Origin: an uncultured Ruminococcus sp.
GTDB taxonomy: Bacteria; Bacillota; Clostridia; Oscillospirales; Ruminococcaceae
Assembly: GCA_947624295.1 (NCBI GenBank)
Contig: CANQJV010000020.1
Location: 1-35,848 of the forward strand
DNA: 35,848 nucleotides
Direction of reading: 5' to 3'
Shown: piece by piece, positions 9,007 through 14,695 of the stretch
Position numbering within the stretch: position 1 is the first letter of the stretch
How the letters are laid out: every line of letters starts with the position of its first letter
Program-made: the position numbers and the translations under genes
The notes under the pieces: model-generated
Told to the model about the DNA's origin: nothing
The model's database searches: none
The model's input: the letters and a program-made list of their open reading frames with translations, nothing else

Positions 9007-9798
9007 TTAATTTTTTAATATTTTCGGATTGAATATAGCTTTTCCGTTATTTTCAACAAGACCTATAACAGCATCAACAGTTTTTTTATCTTCTGTAATT
9101 TTATTAACAATAACAATTTCATCGGGGCTGAATACAGGAATCAGGCTATTTTCTGAAATTGTGGAGTAGGGGATAAGCCGGAATTTTATTTTACAGCCGT
9201 CAAAATTATTTTTACCGCATATGATGACAGGTTTCCCCGAAAAAAAATCAGTGAGGGAGTTACCTGTATCAGCAAGCCCGTCATAAGTAAAAATTTTATC
9301 TTTATATCTTATGATGATTTTATAGCAATCCGCAAATTCAGGCGAAATATCACTGAAACGCTTGAAAATGCAGACTATGAAATAAAGTACAGCGGTTGAA
9401 ATTACAAGCAGGAGCAGGGAGAAATCTATATAGAAGTACGAATTTGAAAAATGCATAAACTGCGGTTTCAGCCACGAATATACAGCGTAAATTGCTCCTG
9501 CAAATATAAAGTTGGCGGAGAAAAAAGCAACTGTATTCTTTATGATACGGCTTTTCCCGTGTATTCCGAAAGCAACGGCTACTATAGTTACAGCGGAAAT
9601 AAGTTTGATTGTGAGAGTTACAGCAAAAGGAAGTTCCGGCGCAAGAATCAGCAGTGAAAACAGACTCCCATAAAATGAGGCGAAAATACATCTTGCGGTT
9701 TTCAGCGGTGAACTTGTTATTTTTGCCGTTGTTTTCAACAGGAAATAGTTGACATATATATTCAGCACGATTAAAACATCAATATAAATAGTCTGCAC
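9007..9798 (-). CDS. spoIIGA: Sigma-E processing peptidase SpoIIGA
   Basis: A 263-residue membrane-embedded aspartic protease that removes the pro-peptide of SigE after the forespore signal. The N-terminal half carries about five hydrophobic spans (about residues 7-25, 36-54, 58-80, 88-110, 124-146). The C-terminal domain has the catalytic GLADTGNSL (D177-T-G) and GKPVIICGK. It is a little shorter than the roughly 300-residue Bacillus proteins. It starts at a GTG (9798) with AGGAGGT 5-6 nt upstream; an ATG two bases earlier is out of frame. Its position directly before sigE is diagnostic. Confidence 0.94.
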   Translation of the reverse strand: MQTIYIDVLIVLNIYVNYFLLKTTAKITSSPLKTARCIFASFYGSLFSLLILAPELPFAVTLTIKLISAVTIVAVAFGIHGKSRIIKNTVAFFSANFIFAGAIYAVYSWLKPQFMHFSNSYFYIDFSLLLLVISTAVLYFIVCIFKRFSDISPEFADCYKIIIRYKDKIFTYDGLADTGNSLTDFFSGKPVIICGKNNFDGCKIKFRLIPYSTISENSLIPVFSPDEIVIVNKITEDKKTVDAVIGLVENNGKAIFNPKILKN

Positions 9799-9817
9799 AT
9801 TTCACCTCCTTGTCTAT

Positions 9818-9852
9818 ATTATAATGCAAAGATTATGCGATATTTGTCGGAA
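9818..9852 (-). promoter_or_regulatory. Candidate spoIIGA promoter with Spo0A-box-like heptamer
   Basis: On the - strand, TATAAT (9823-9818) lies 18 nt before the SD-containing leader of spoIIGA. No -35 exists at 17 bp. At 22 bp upstream of the -10 is TGTCGGA on the + strand (9846-9852), one mismatch from the 0A box TGTCGAA. B. subtilis spoIIG also has an unusual 22-bp spacer with a Spo0A site over the -35 region. The box call is inference from one imperfect site. Confidence 0.5.
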
Positions 9853-9867
9853 CGTGTACCCGTTACA

Positions 9868-9903
9868 AAAAAAAAAAGACCGAAGTTTTTTGAACTTCGG
9901 TCA
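9868..9903 (-). terminator. Terminator after the DEAD-box helicase / small membrane protein operon
   Basis: A perfect 10-bp stem (9879-9888 with 9894-9903, GACCGAAGTT) with a 5-nt loop and, on the - strand, an 11-nt T-run (9878-9868). It separates this operon from spoIIGA. Confidence 0.93.
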
Positions 9904-9916
9904 GGGTATTTGTTTA

Positions 9917-10018
9917 TTATCTTAAAAAAGGAAGTATTACAGCACCTGCAACCATAATGACTGCAACAATGAGGACTGCAATTCTTGTCCACAATTTTTT
10001 TTCAGGTTTGTTACTCAT
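9917..10018 (-). CDS. Small single-span membrane protein (33 aa), unknown function
   Basis: A 33-residue frame starting at ATG 10018, with AAGGAG 8-9 nt upstream, and ending at TAA 9917-9919. The first 12 residues are polar and basic (MSNKPEKKLWTR). They are followed by one hydrophobic helix (about 13-31, rich in I, V, A) and a terminal FLR, so a single membrane span with a cytoplasmic basic head is expected. It begins 13 nt after the helicase stop and ends before a strong terminator, so it is the last gene of that operon. Size and layout resemble Prli42/DUF4044-type miniproteins of Firmicutes, but I see no diagnostic motif. Strong SD, operon position and clean hydrophobic pattern argue that it is real. 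Confidence 0.78.
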   Translation of the reverse strand: MSNKPEKKLWTRIAVLIVAVIMVAGAVILPFLR

Positions 10019-10031
10019 TTTAATCAACTCC

Positions 10032-11756
10032 TTAATGACGTTTTTTTATACGTTTCCTGCGGTTGGGAATATAATCATTGAAAACATCAGCTTTTTTTCT
10101 GTTACCGTAAGCTGATTTTCTCCTGTCAGGCTTGAATTGCTTTTCAGTTTTGCGTGACTTCTTTTCGCTGACGGAATTGCCCTTATACAGCTTGATTTCG
10201 ACTTTATTGCCGTTGATTTTCAGAGAGTTTGTGCTTTCAAGTATATAGTCTGTTTCATCTTCAGGTATTTCAACAGTTGTGTGGTTGTCGAAAATATCGA
10301 TTTTCCCGAAATCCTGCCCGGACATTCCCGTAGCGTCAACAAGTGCCCCGAGTATGAAATTAGGTGCGATTCTTTTGTTTCTGCCGATATTTATGTCGAT
10401 TTTAACAGTTTTGGCACCGCTTTTCTTGCCTTTTTTGAGAGGTTTAGGCATATCAAATTCAGGAAGCCCTGCAATTTCTTTTTGCAGACGTTCGTTTATA
10501 AGGCGTAAAGCAATTTCACGGTAATCAATCCCCATAGAGGCGAGTTTATCAAGAATATCACTGCAATTTTCCTGTACGGACGGCATCTGAGCAATATTTT
10601 TAACAAGTTCGTCTTTTTTGAGAGCGATAATATCAGCTTTTTCAGGAAGTGGGAGTTCAGTAATATCAGCTTTTACATATTTAGCTATATCTTTTAACTC
10701 GTATTGCTGACGGCGGTTTGTGATGAGAGTATAAGCTGTACCGTCGTGACCTGCACGCCCTGTCCGCCCGATTCTATGTATATAGTACTCGTTATCCTGC
10801 GGAATATCGTAGTTAAACACCGCATCAATCCCGCTTACATCGATACCACGTGCCGCAACATCAGTCGCAACAAGTACGGTTATTGCTTTTGATTTGAAAC
10901 TGTTCATAACTTGAGTACGCTGAATCTGTTTCATATCACCGTGCAGACCTGCCGCATGAATACCGCTTTTTACGAGTTCCTCCGTGAGTTCGTCAACCAT
11001 TTTTTTCGTATTACAGAAAACCATAACAGCCTCAAGGGAATACGCTTTAAGGAGAAGTTTAAGGGCATCAGTTTTCCTGCCCATAGCAACCATAAAGTAA
11101 AATTGTTTAACTGATTCAACAGTTTTTTGTGCGGATTTTATTTTGATATGTACAGGTTCACGCTGATATTTCTCTGTAATCGCAAGGATTTCCGGAGGCA
11201 TTGTCGCCGAAAAAAGTACAGTCTGTCTTTCTTCGGGGATTTCCGATAAAATCGCCTCAATATCTTCACGGAATCCCATATTCAGCATTTCGTCAGCCTC
11301 GTCAAGAATAACAGTGCGGAGTTTGTCAAGTTTAAGGGTTCTGCGGCGAATATGGTCCATAACACGCCCCGGAGTGCCTATTACAATATTTGCACCACGT
11401 TTCAGCTCCATAATTTGCCGTTCCATACTTGCACCGCCATATATAGCTGTAGTCTTGACGATACGCTTATATTTGGCGAATTTCCTGATTTCCTCGCACG
11501 CCTGCATAGCAAGTTCACGAGTGGGACAGAGTATCAGCACGGCAACCGATTTCCTGTCAGCCTCCGTGATACTTTCAACGGCAGGTATACCAAAAGCGGC
11601 AGTTTTGCCTGTACCTGTATTAGAACGCCCCACAACATCAGCACCTTGCATAAGTAAAGGGATACTTTCTTTCTGTATGTCGGTCATTTCCAAAAAACCG
11701 AGTTCCTCAACAGCAGTGATTATTTCCTGCGATAAATTCAATTCATTAAAATGCAT
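10032..11756 (-). CDS. DEAD-box ATP-dependent RNA helicase with DbpA-type C-terminal RNA-binding domain
   Basis: A 574-residue superfamily-2 RNA helicase likely acting in ribosome assembly or mRNA remodelling, especially in the cold. Motifs in order: Q motif FNELNLS...TDIQ (3-28), SNTGTGKT (45-52), PTREL (78-82), GG (107-108), TPGR (128-131), DEAD (152-155), SAT (183-185), then helicase C with ARGID and HRIGRTGRAG. After a linker, about residues 455-525 look like a DbpA/CsdA RNA-binding (RRM-like) domain. A basic tail (KKSRKTEKQFKPDRRK to the end) may add RNA affinity. It is of the CshA/DeaD class; which one is unclear. ATG 11756 is preceded by AAAGGA; the longer frame starts at a TTG inside the promoter -35 and is rejected. 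Confidence 0.94.
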   Translation of the reverse strand: MHFNELNLSQEIITAVEELGFLEMTDIQKESIPLLMQGADVVGRSNTGTGKTAAFGIPAVESITEADRKSVAVLILCPTRELAMQACEEIRKFAKYKRIVKTTAIYGGASMERQIMELKRGANIVIGTPGRVMDHIRRRTLKLDKLRTVILDEADEMLNMGFREDIEAILSEIPEERQTVLFSATMPPEILAITEKYQREPVHIKIKSAQKTVESVKQFYFMVAMGRKTDALKLLLKAYSLEAVMVFCNTKKMVDELTEELVKSGIHAAGLHGDMKQIQRTQVMNSFKSKAITVLVATDVAARGIDVSGIDAVFNYDIPQDNEYYIHRIGRTGRAGHDGTAYTLITNRRQQYELKDIAKYVKADITELPLPEKADIIALKKDELVKNIAQMPSVQENCSDILDKLASMGIDYREIALRLINERLQKEIAGLPEFDMPKPLKKGKKSGAKTVKIDINIGRNKRIAPNFILGALVDATGMSGQDFGKIDIFDNHTTVEIPEDETDYILESTNSLKINGNKVEIKLYKGNSVSEKKSRKTEKQFKPDRRKSAYGNRKKADVFNDYIPNRRKRIKKRH

Positions 11757-11796
11757 TATGTTTCCTTTCTTTGTTTGAAAAATATTCATATATAAT

Positions 11797-11825
11797 ATAA
11801 TAGCACAAATTTTCAGAAACGTCAA
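11797..11825 (-). promoter_or_regulatory. SigA-type promoter of the DEAD-box helicase
   Basis: On the - strand, TTGACG (11825-11820), a 17-nt spacer, TATTAT (11802-11797) with a TG one base before it (extended -10). An A/T-rich stretch immediately upstream (11826-11860) could act as an UP element. Leader of about 35 nt to the ATG. Confidence 0.8.
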
Positions 11826-11939
11826 GAATAACTTTCAATTATTTTATAAAAATACTTACAATATAATATGATATAACCGACGAGCTGTCGGCAGTAGTTT
11901 ATTCTTAATGAGTTAATTCGCGCAAATTTTACAAAACAC

Positions 11940-11968
11940 TTGCAATATGAGTAAAAATATAGTATAAT
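11940..11968 (+). promoter_or_regulatory. Promoter of the HEPN-like gene
   Basis: TTGCAA (11940-11945), a 17-nt spacer, TATAAT (11963-11968), about 35 nt before the GTG start. The block AAAAATATAGTATAAT (11953-11968) is identical to that in the promoter of the first RHH gene (13148-13163), which hints at shared control. Upstream, 11870-11890 contains a small CCGAC/GTCGG inverted repeat. Confidence 0.75.
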
Positions 11969-12002
11969 TATATAGATAGTAAAAAACTTAAGGAGAATTA
12001 TA

Positions 12003-13109
12003 GTGAAACATGAATATATATACGTCATAAATGATAAGCCTTGTAAAATACCACGTAAAAATATATACACTTTTAACAATAATAAAGTGCGGATTTGTAT
12101 TCTTAAAAAGGGGATTTCTATCTCATATTCAGCTGATGAGGAAAAAAATGAGAATATTTTCGATGATGCCGTAAAAAAAGCAATGCTTATCTATATTATA
12201 AAATATTCTGCACCTCTTAAAATAAAGCAGATATTCAGGACTATTGACGGCAAAAACGATAACAAAAATACGGAGTGTTTTTATTATCATAGCGAAATTT
12301 ATAAAGAAGAACGATTTGTATATTCTCTTGCTGAAGATAAATTCCAACATAAAATGCCTGAAAAATGGCGTAATGATAAGGATTTCATAGAAAATCTGCT
12401 TGAAGTATATGAAAAAAGTGAATATCAGTGTATAATTTCATCGCTTTCCGCCCTGATACTTTCGAAAACAAAAAAATATGAGTCCGAACGCTTTATATGG
12501 TTGTGGACTGCGGTTAATGGTATGTATAATTTTTTCTGGAATTTAGTCAAAAAAAATACAAATACAAAAAGCAATCAGGAAGTGGAGCAGATTTGGGCAT
12601 TTGCTGAATTCAATGGCTTGAAAACTGATTTTACTGACGGGAATAAGCACGAAAACAATAAGTTGAAAATATATAAAGATGTCATTAAAGTTATAAACGA
12701 AAACTGGCATGACTGCGCCGGAAACGGCGTAACCCGTGAGTCGCTTCAAAGTATACATATTGATTTTGCACGTAAAATAGAGGAACAATTATACACACGC
12801 TGTAAAATAAAAAACAAAAAAATATCAAAGGAAATGAATACAAAATATGATTTAGATGCGTATACGTATCTTTTCCTTGATATGGCGTACTACTACAGAT
12901 GTAATATATTCCACGCTGATAAGCCCGTGAAACTTTTCAGTTTAGAGGAGGAGGCAGAAGTAAAAATGCTGAAAGTTCTCAACAATATAATGGAGAATTA
13001 TGTTGAAAATAACCTTGCTGATTGGTTTGACGGTGACTATCTGGAAAATATACTCAAGCCAAAAGCAATAGAAGTTTCAGGCAAACTTGCTGAATTGCAT
13101 AAAAAATAG
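12003..13109 (+). CDS. Unknown protein with HEPN-like C-terminal half (possible RNase / defence protein)
   Basis: A 368-residue, lysine- and asparagine-rich soluble protein that I cannot place in a named family. Starts at GTG 12003 with AAGGAG 7 nt upstream. The C-terminal half resembles Apea-type HEPN proteins: a helix with RFIWLWTAVNGMYNFF (163-178), then, after a variable middle, YYYRCNIFHAD, in which R299 and H304 form the Rx4-6H motif of HEPN ribonucleases, followed by a terminal helix (316-341). The N-terminal 125 residues show no motif. HEPN proteins commonly act in abortive infection, toxin-antitoxin or RNA processing. Here that role is inference only. It is the first rightward gene of the accessory island, directly followed by an RHH gene with its own promoter. 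No membrane segment or signal peptide is visible. Confidence 0.72.
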   Translation: MKHEYIYVINDKPCKIPRKNIYTFNNNKVRICILKKGISISYSADEEKNENIFDDAVKKAMLIYIIKYSAPLKIKQIFRTIDGKNDNKNTECFYYHSEIYKEERFVYSLAEDKFQHKMPEKWRNDKDFIENLLEVYEKSEYQCIISSLSALILSKTKKYESERFIWLWTAVNGMYNFFWNLVKKNTNTKSNQEVEQIWAFAEFNGLKTDFTDGNKHENNKLKIYKDVIKVINENWHDCAGNGVTRESLQSIHIDFARKIEEQLYTRCKIKNKKISKEMNTKYDLDAYTYLFLDMAYYYRCNIFHADKPVKLFSLEEEAEVKMLKVLNNIMENYVENNLADWFDGDYLENILKPKAIEVSGKLAELHKK

Positions 13110-13134
13110 TTTTGATTTTTGTGCATAATTGCCG

Positions 13135-13163
13135 TTGACAAAACCGGAAAAATATAGTATAAT
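13135..13163 (+). promoter_or_regulatory. Consensus promoter of the first RHH gene
   Basis: TTGACA (13135-13140), exactly 17 nt, TATAAT (13158-13163), beginning 26 nt after the HEPN gene stop. Predicted start near 13170 leaves a leader of about 115 nt. It shares a 16-nt block with the HEPN promoter. An open frame can be read from 13129 through this promoter, but its first 52 codons are therefore not real coding sequence. Confidence 0.85.
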
Positions 13164-13284
13164 AATCTCCTTGCCTGAAACACTTGGAGTACTTATTATA
13201 TTTGGGAGTGAAATAAGGAACAGGATTTTATTTGCGTTTGTATGCTGTTCAGGAGCAGAGCAATTGGATTTGTGTTCCGTAAAT

Positions 13285-13467
13285 ATGTTCAGAATTTCAA
13301 AAGGATATGACCACACCGCTAAAACTATCAGATTGCCTGTACCGCTTGCTGAGAAAATCGAATTGCTTGCTACTGAAAATAATCTTTCTTTTAATCAGCT
13401 TGTTATACAGTGCCTTGAATATGCGCTTGAAAATTTGTGTGAAAAAAAGTATGATGAATCTGATTGA
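13285..13467 (+). CDS. Ribbon-helix-helix (Arc/CopG-like) DNA-binding protein, copy 1
   Basis: A 60-residue protein whose central part has the ribbon-helix-helix pattern: strand TAKTIRLPVPL (11-21), helix AEKIELLATENN (22-33), turn, helix SFNQLVIQCLEYALENL (35-51). Such dimers repress promoters, often as antitoxins or autoregulators. About 29 of the first 48 positions are identical to the second copy at 13859, so the two are paralogues. ATG 13285 is chosen by alignment with that copy, but it has no SD. An in-frame TTG at 13264 (adding 7 residues) has AGGAG 8 nt upstream and is a serious alternative. It sits between the HEPN-like gene and a strong terminator, so regulation of the HEPN gene or itself is possible. 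Confidence 0.72.
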   Translation: MFRISKGYDHTAKTIRLPVPLAEKIELLATENNLSFNQLVIQCLEYALENLCEKKYDESD

Positions 13468-13468
13468 G

Positions 13469-13512
13469 AATCACCGTAAATGACAATATATCGTCATTTA
13501 CGGTGATTTTTT
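13469..13512 (+). terminator. Strong terminator of the first RHH gene
   Basis: A perfect 16-bp inverted repeat (13469-13484 with 13493-13508), an 8-nt loop and a T-run to 13512, starting 2 nt after the stop codon. The MITE-like element begins 6 nt later. The whole stretch 13468-13858 holds only this terminator, that element and the promoter of the second RHH gene. Confidence 0.95.
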
Positions 13513-13517
13513 ACTTT

Positions 13518-13536
13518 AGGCAACACCGCACAAAGA
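13518..13536 (+). repeat. Left terminal inverted repeat of the MITE-like element
   Basis: 19 bp, perfect inverted match to 13733-13751. Confidence 0.9.
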
Positions 13537-13732
13537 ACGCCTGACGGCTTTGCACGTCATCTGCTTGCATATTTTCCGTCATCTTGCACATAAACCCCTA
13601 ATCGGGGCGGGCACCCTCTGTCACTGCGTGACATCTCCCTACACTGTAGGGAGTCACCTTGCCATACGTCAGTATGCCTGCGTCGTTTCTATACAATCTG
13701 ACAAAAAATCTGACAGCGCATCTGCCGCACAA

Positions 13733-13751
13733 TCTTTGTGCGGTGTTGCCT
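13733..13751 (-). repeat. Right terminal inverted repeat of the MITE-like element
   Basis: 19 bp, perfect inverted match to 13518-13536. Its inner half also pairs with CCGCACAA just before it, giving a tight hairpin at the right end. Confidence 0.9.
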
Positions 13752-13816
13752 CAAAAAAGAATCGTTTTCAGCATCACAAAATAATCTTTTTTAAGTCTAT
13801 ACTTTTTTGTAAATTC

Positions 13817-13826
13817 ATGTTATAAT
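13817..13826 (+). promoter_or_regulatory. Candidate extended -10 promoter of the RHH2-lipoprotein operon
   Basis: TGT followed by TATAAT (13821-13826), a TG-N-TATAAT extended -10, 33 nt before the RHH2 ATG. No good -35 is visible 17 bp upstream (the region is T-rich). The gap from the MITE right end (13752-13816) is otherwise featureless. Confidence 0.5.
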
Positions 13827-13858
13827 TAGAAAAAATATTAAAATAGAAGTGAAGAAAA

Positions 13859-14053
13859 ATGTTTAGAATATCAAAAAAATATGAACAAATTCCGAAAACA
13901 ATAAGATTTTCTGAAAATCTTGTTAAAAAACTCGAGAAAATCGCCAAAGAAAACAATATATCTTTCAATTGCCTTATAATTCAGTGCGTGGAGTATGCTT
14001 TGAGTGATATGGGCAATGAAAGTGAAAATAAAAATAAGGAGTTAAATGTATGA
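13859..14053 (+). CDS. Ribbon-helix-helix (Arc/CopG-like) DNA-binding protein, copy 2
   Basis: A 64-residue paralogue of the protein at 13285, with the same opening (MFRISK.Y) and the same RHH core: strand KTIRFSENL, helix VKKLEKIAKENN, helix SFNCLIIQCVEYAL. The C-terminal tail is acidic/lysine-rich and differs from copy 1. ATG 13859 has only a weak purine-rich leader (GAAGTGAAG). The last codons carry AAGGAG, which serves as SD for the next gene, and the stop overlaps that gene's start as ATGA, so the two are translationally coupled. The likely role is a repressor of its own operon. Whether it is an antitoxin cannot be said, since its partner is a lipoprotein, not a known toxin. Confidence 0.8.
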   Translation: MFRISKKYEQIPKTIRFSENLVKKLEKIAKENNISFNCLIIQCVEYALSDMGNESENKNKELNV

Positions 14054-14628
14054 AAAAATTTATCAATGGAATTATTGCTTTAACAATATGCATGAGCATG
14101 GTATCATGTGGTTCAACCGAAGTGGATAACGATAATTCTAAGACAGAAAGCATTGTACAAGAAACAGAAGCAGTTATACCTGAATATAATACTTTTGGAA
14201 TCAGCGTAGAGGGAATCGTTAATAATTTTAATGATTCAGGTAAATATACTCAAACCTGGAGCTCGGATTGTATAGAACAGGAGCTTTCTGACGGTCAGAA
14301 AAGTTTTGTAACAAGTAATGTGATATTTGGTAGCTTTTGGAGCGGTACATATGAGGAGGCAACTAATAATATCATTGATATTACAATCTCTTATCCATGT
14401 GAAAATGATGATGAATCTGTAAACAAATTTGTAGCTTGTGCTTCAGCCTCAGCTGTTATGGAACAACTTTTTAAGATTGATAGTGAAACTGCAATGAAAA
14501 AATGGATGGAAGCAGCAGAAAACGGTGGCAGTGCTTACAGTTATAACAACTATAATATTTATGTAGGACGTAATAATGAAACTTCTTCAATCGAAACGAT
14601 TATAGAGCCTAAAAATAAATTGAAATAA
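14050..14628 (+). CDS. Small lipoprotein of unknown function
   Basis: A 192-residue protein with a type II signal peptide: MKKF, a hydrophobic stretch (about 6-16), then a lipobox ending in MVSC with C20 followed by GST. After cleavage the mature protein would be tethered to the outer face of the membrane. A polar, acidic linker (21-45) leads into a domain of about 145 residues with no motif I recognise. It contains two later cysteines (in YPCEND and VACASA). It is coupled to RHH2 by an ATGA overlap with AAGGAG 8 nt upstream, so both belong to one operon. It ends at the convergent terminator. No homology-based function can be offered. Confidence 0.82.
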   Translation: MKKFINGIIALTICMSMVSCGSTEVDNDNSKTESIVQETEAVIPEYNTFGISVEGIVNNFNDSGKYTQTWSSDCIEQELSDGQKSFVTSNVIFGSFWSGTYEEATNNIIDITISYPCENDDESVNKFVACASASAVMEQLFKIDSETAMKKWMEAAENGGSAYSYNNYNIYVGRNNETSSIETIIEPKNKLK

Positions 14629-14667
14629 AAAACAAAGGATTTTTTGTTATTAACAAAAAATCCTTTG
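14627..14667 (-). terminator. Terminator between convergent lipoprotein and TPR genes
   Basis: A near-perfect palindrome, 17-nt arms at 14633-14649 and 14651-14667. On the - strand it is followed by T6 (14632-14627), so it ends the TPR gene transcript. Its internal T-run could also stop the rightward lipoprotein transcript. Confidence 0.85.
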
Positions 14668-14695
14668 AAATTGTCATAAACTAATATTAGTAAAT

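Larger units (their letters stand above)
13518..13751. mobile_element. MITE-like element, 234 bp, perfect 19-bp terminal inverted repeats
   Basis: The ends AGGCAACACCGCACAAAGA (13518-13536) and its exact reverse complement (13733-13751) enclose a visibly more GC-rich interior than the flanks. The interior is full of short palindromes: CCCC-taat-CGGGG type (about 13594-13608), GTCACTGCGTGAC (about 13619-13631), CTCCCTACACTGTAGGGAG (about 13634-13652), and a CCGCACAA/TTTGTGCGG hairpin overlapping the right end. No transposase and no convincing frame lie inside; the 91-codon frame that crosses it (13550-13825) runs through both inverted repeats and out of the element. I see no clear target-site duplication. 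The layout fits a non-autonomous, structure-rich intergenic repeat as common in Clostridia; copy number elsewhere cannot be judged from this window. Confidence 0.82.

Noticed and set aside
11757..11825. Upstream TTG start for the DEAD-box helicase
   Set aside because: The TTG is part of the -35 hexamer; the ATG at 11756 has an SD and matches the helicase family start.
11822..12079. 85-codon leftward frame over the divergent promoter region
   Set aside because: It overlaps the HEPN promoter and start and is an A/T-driven run of I/Y/F codons without SD.
13129..13284. N-terminal extension of the first RHH protein (52 codons)
   Set aside because: It runs through the TTGACA-17-TATAAT promoter and the untranslated leader, and is absent from the paralogue.
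13518..13751. CRISPR array or riboswitch reading of the palindrome-rich stretch
   Set aside because: There are no regularly spaced direct repeats and no known aptamer core; terminal inverted repeats fit a MITE-like element better.
13550..13825. 91-codon rightward frame across the repeat element
   Set aside because: It crosses internal palindromes and the right inverted repeat and runs into the next promoter; no SD, low-complexity Cys/Ser/His composition.
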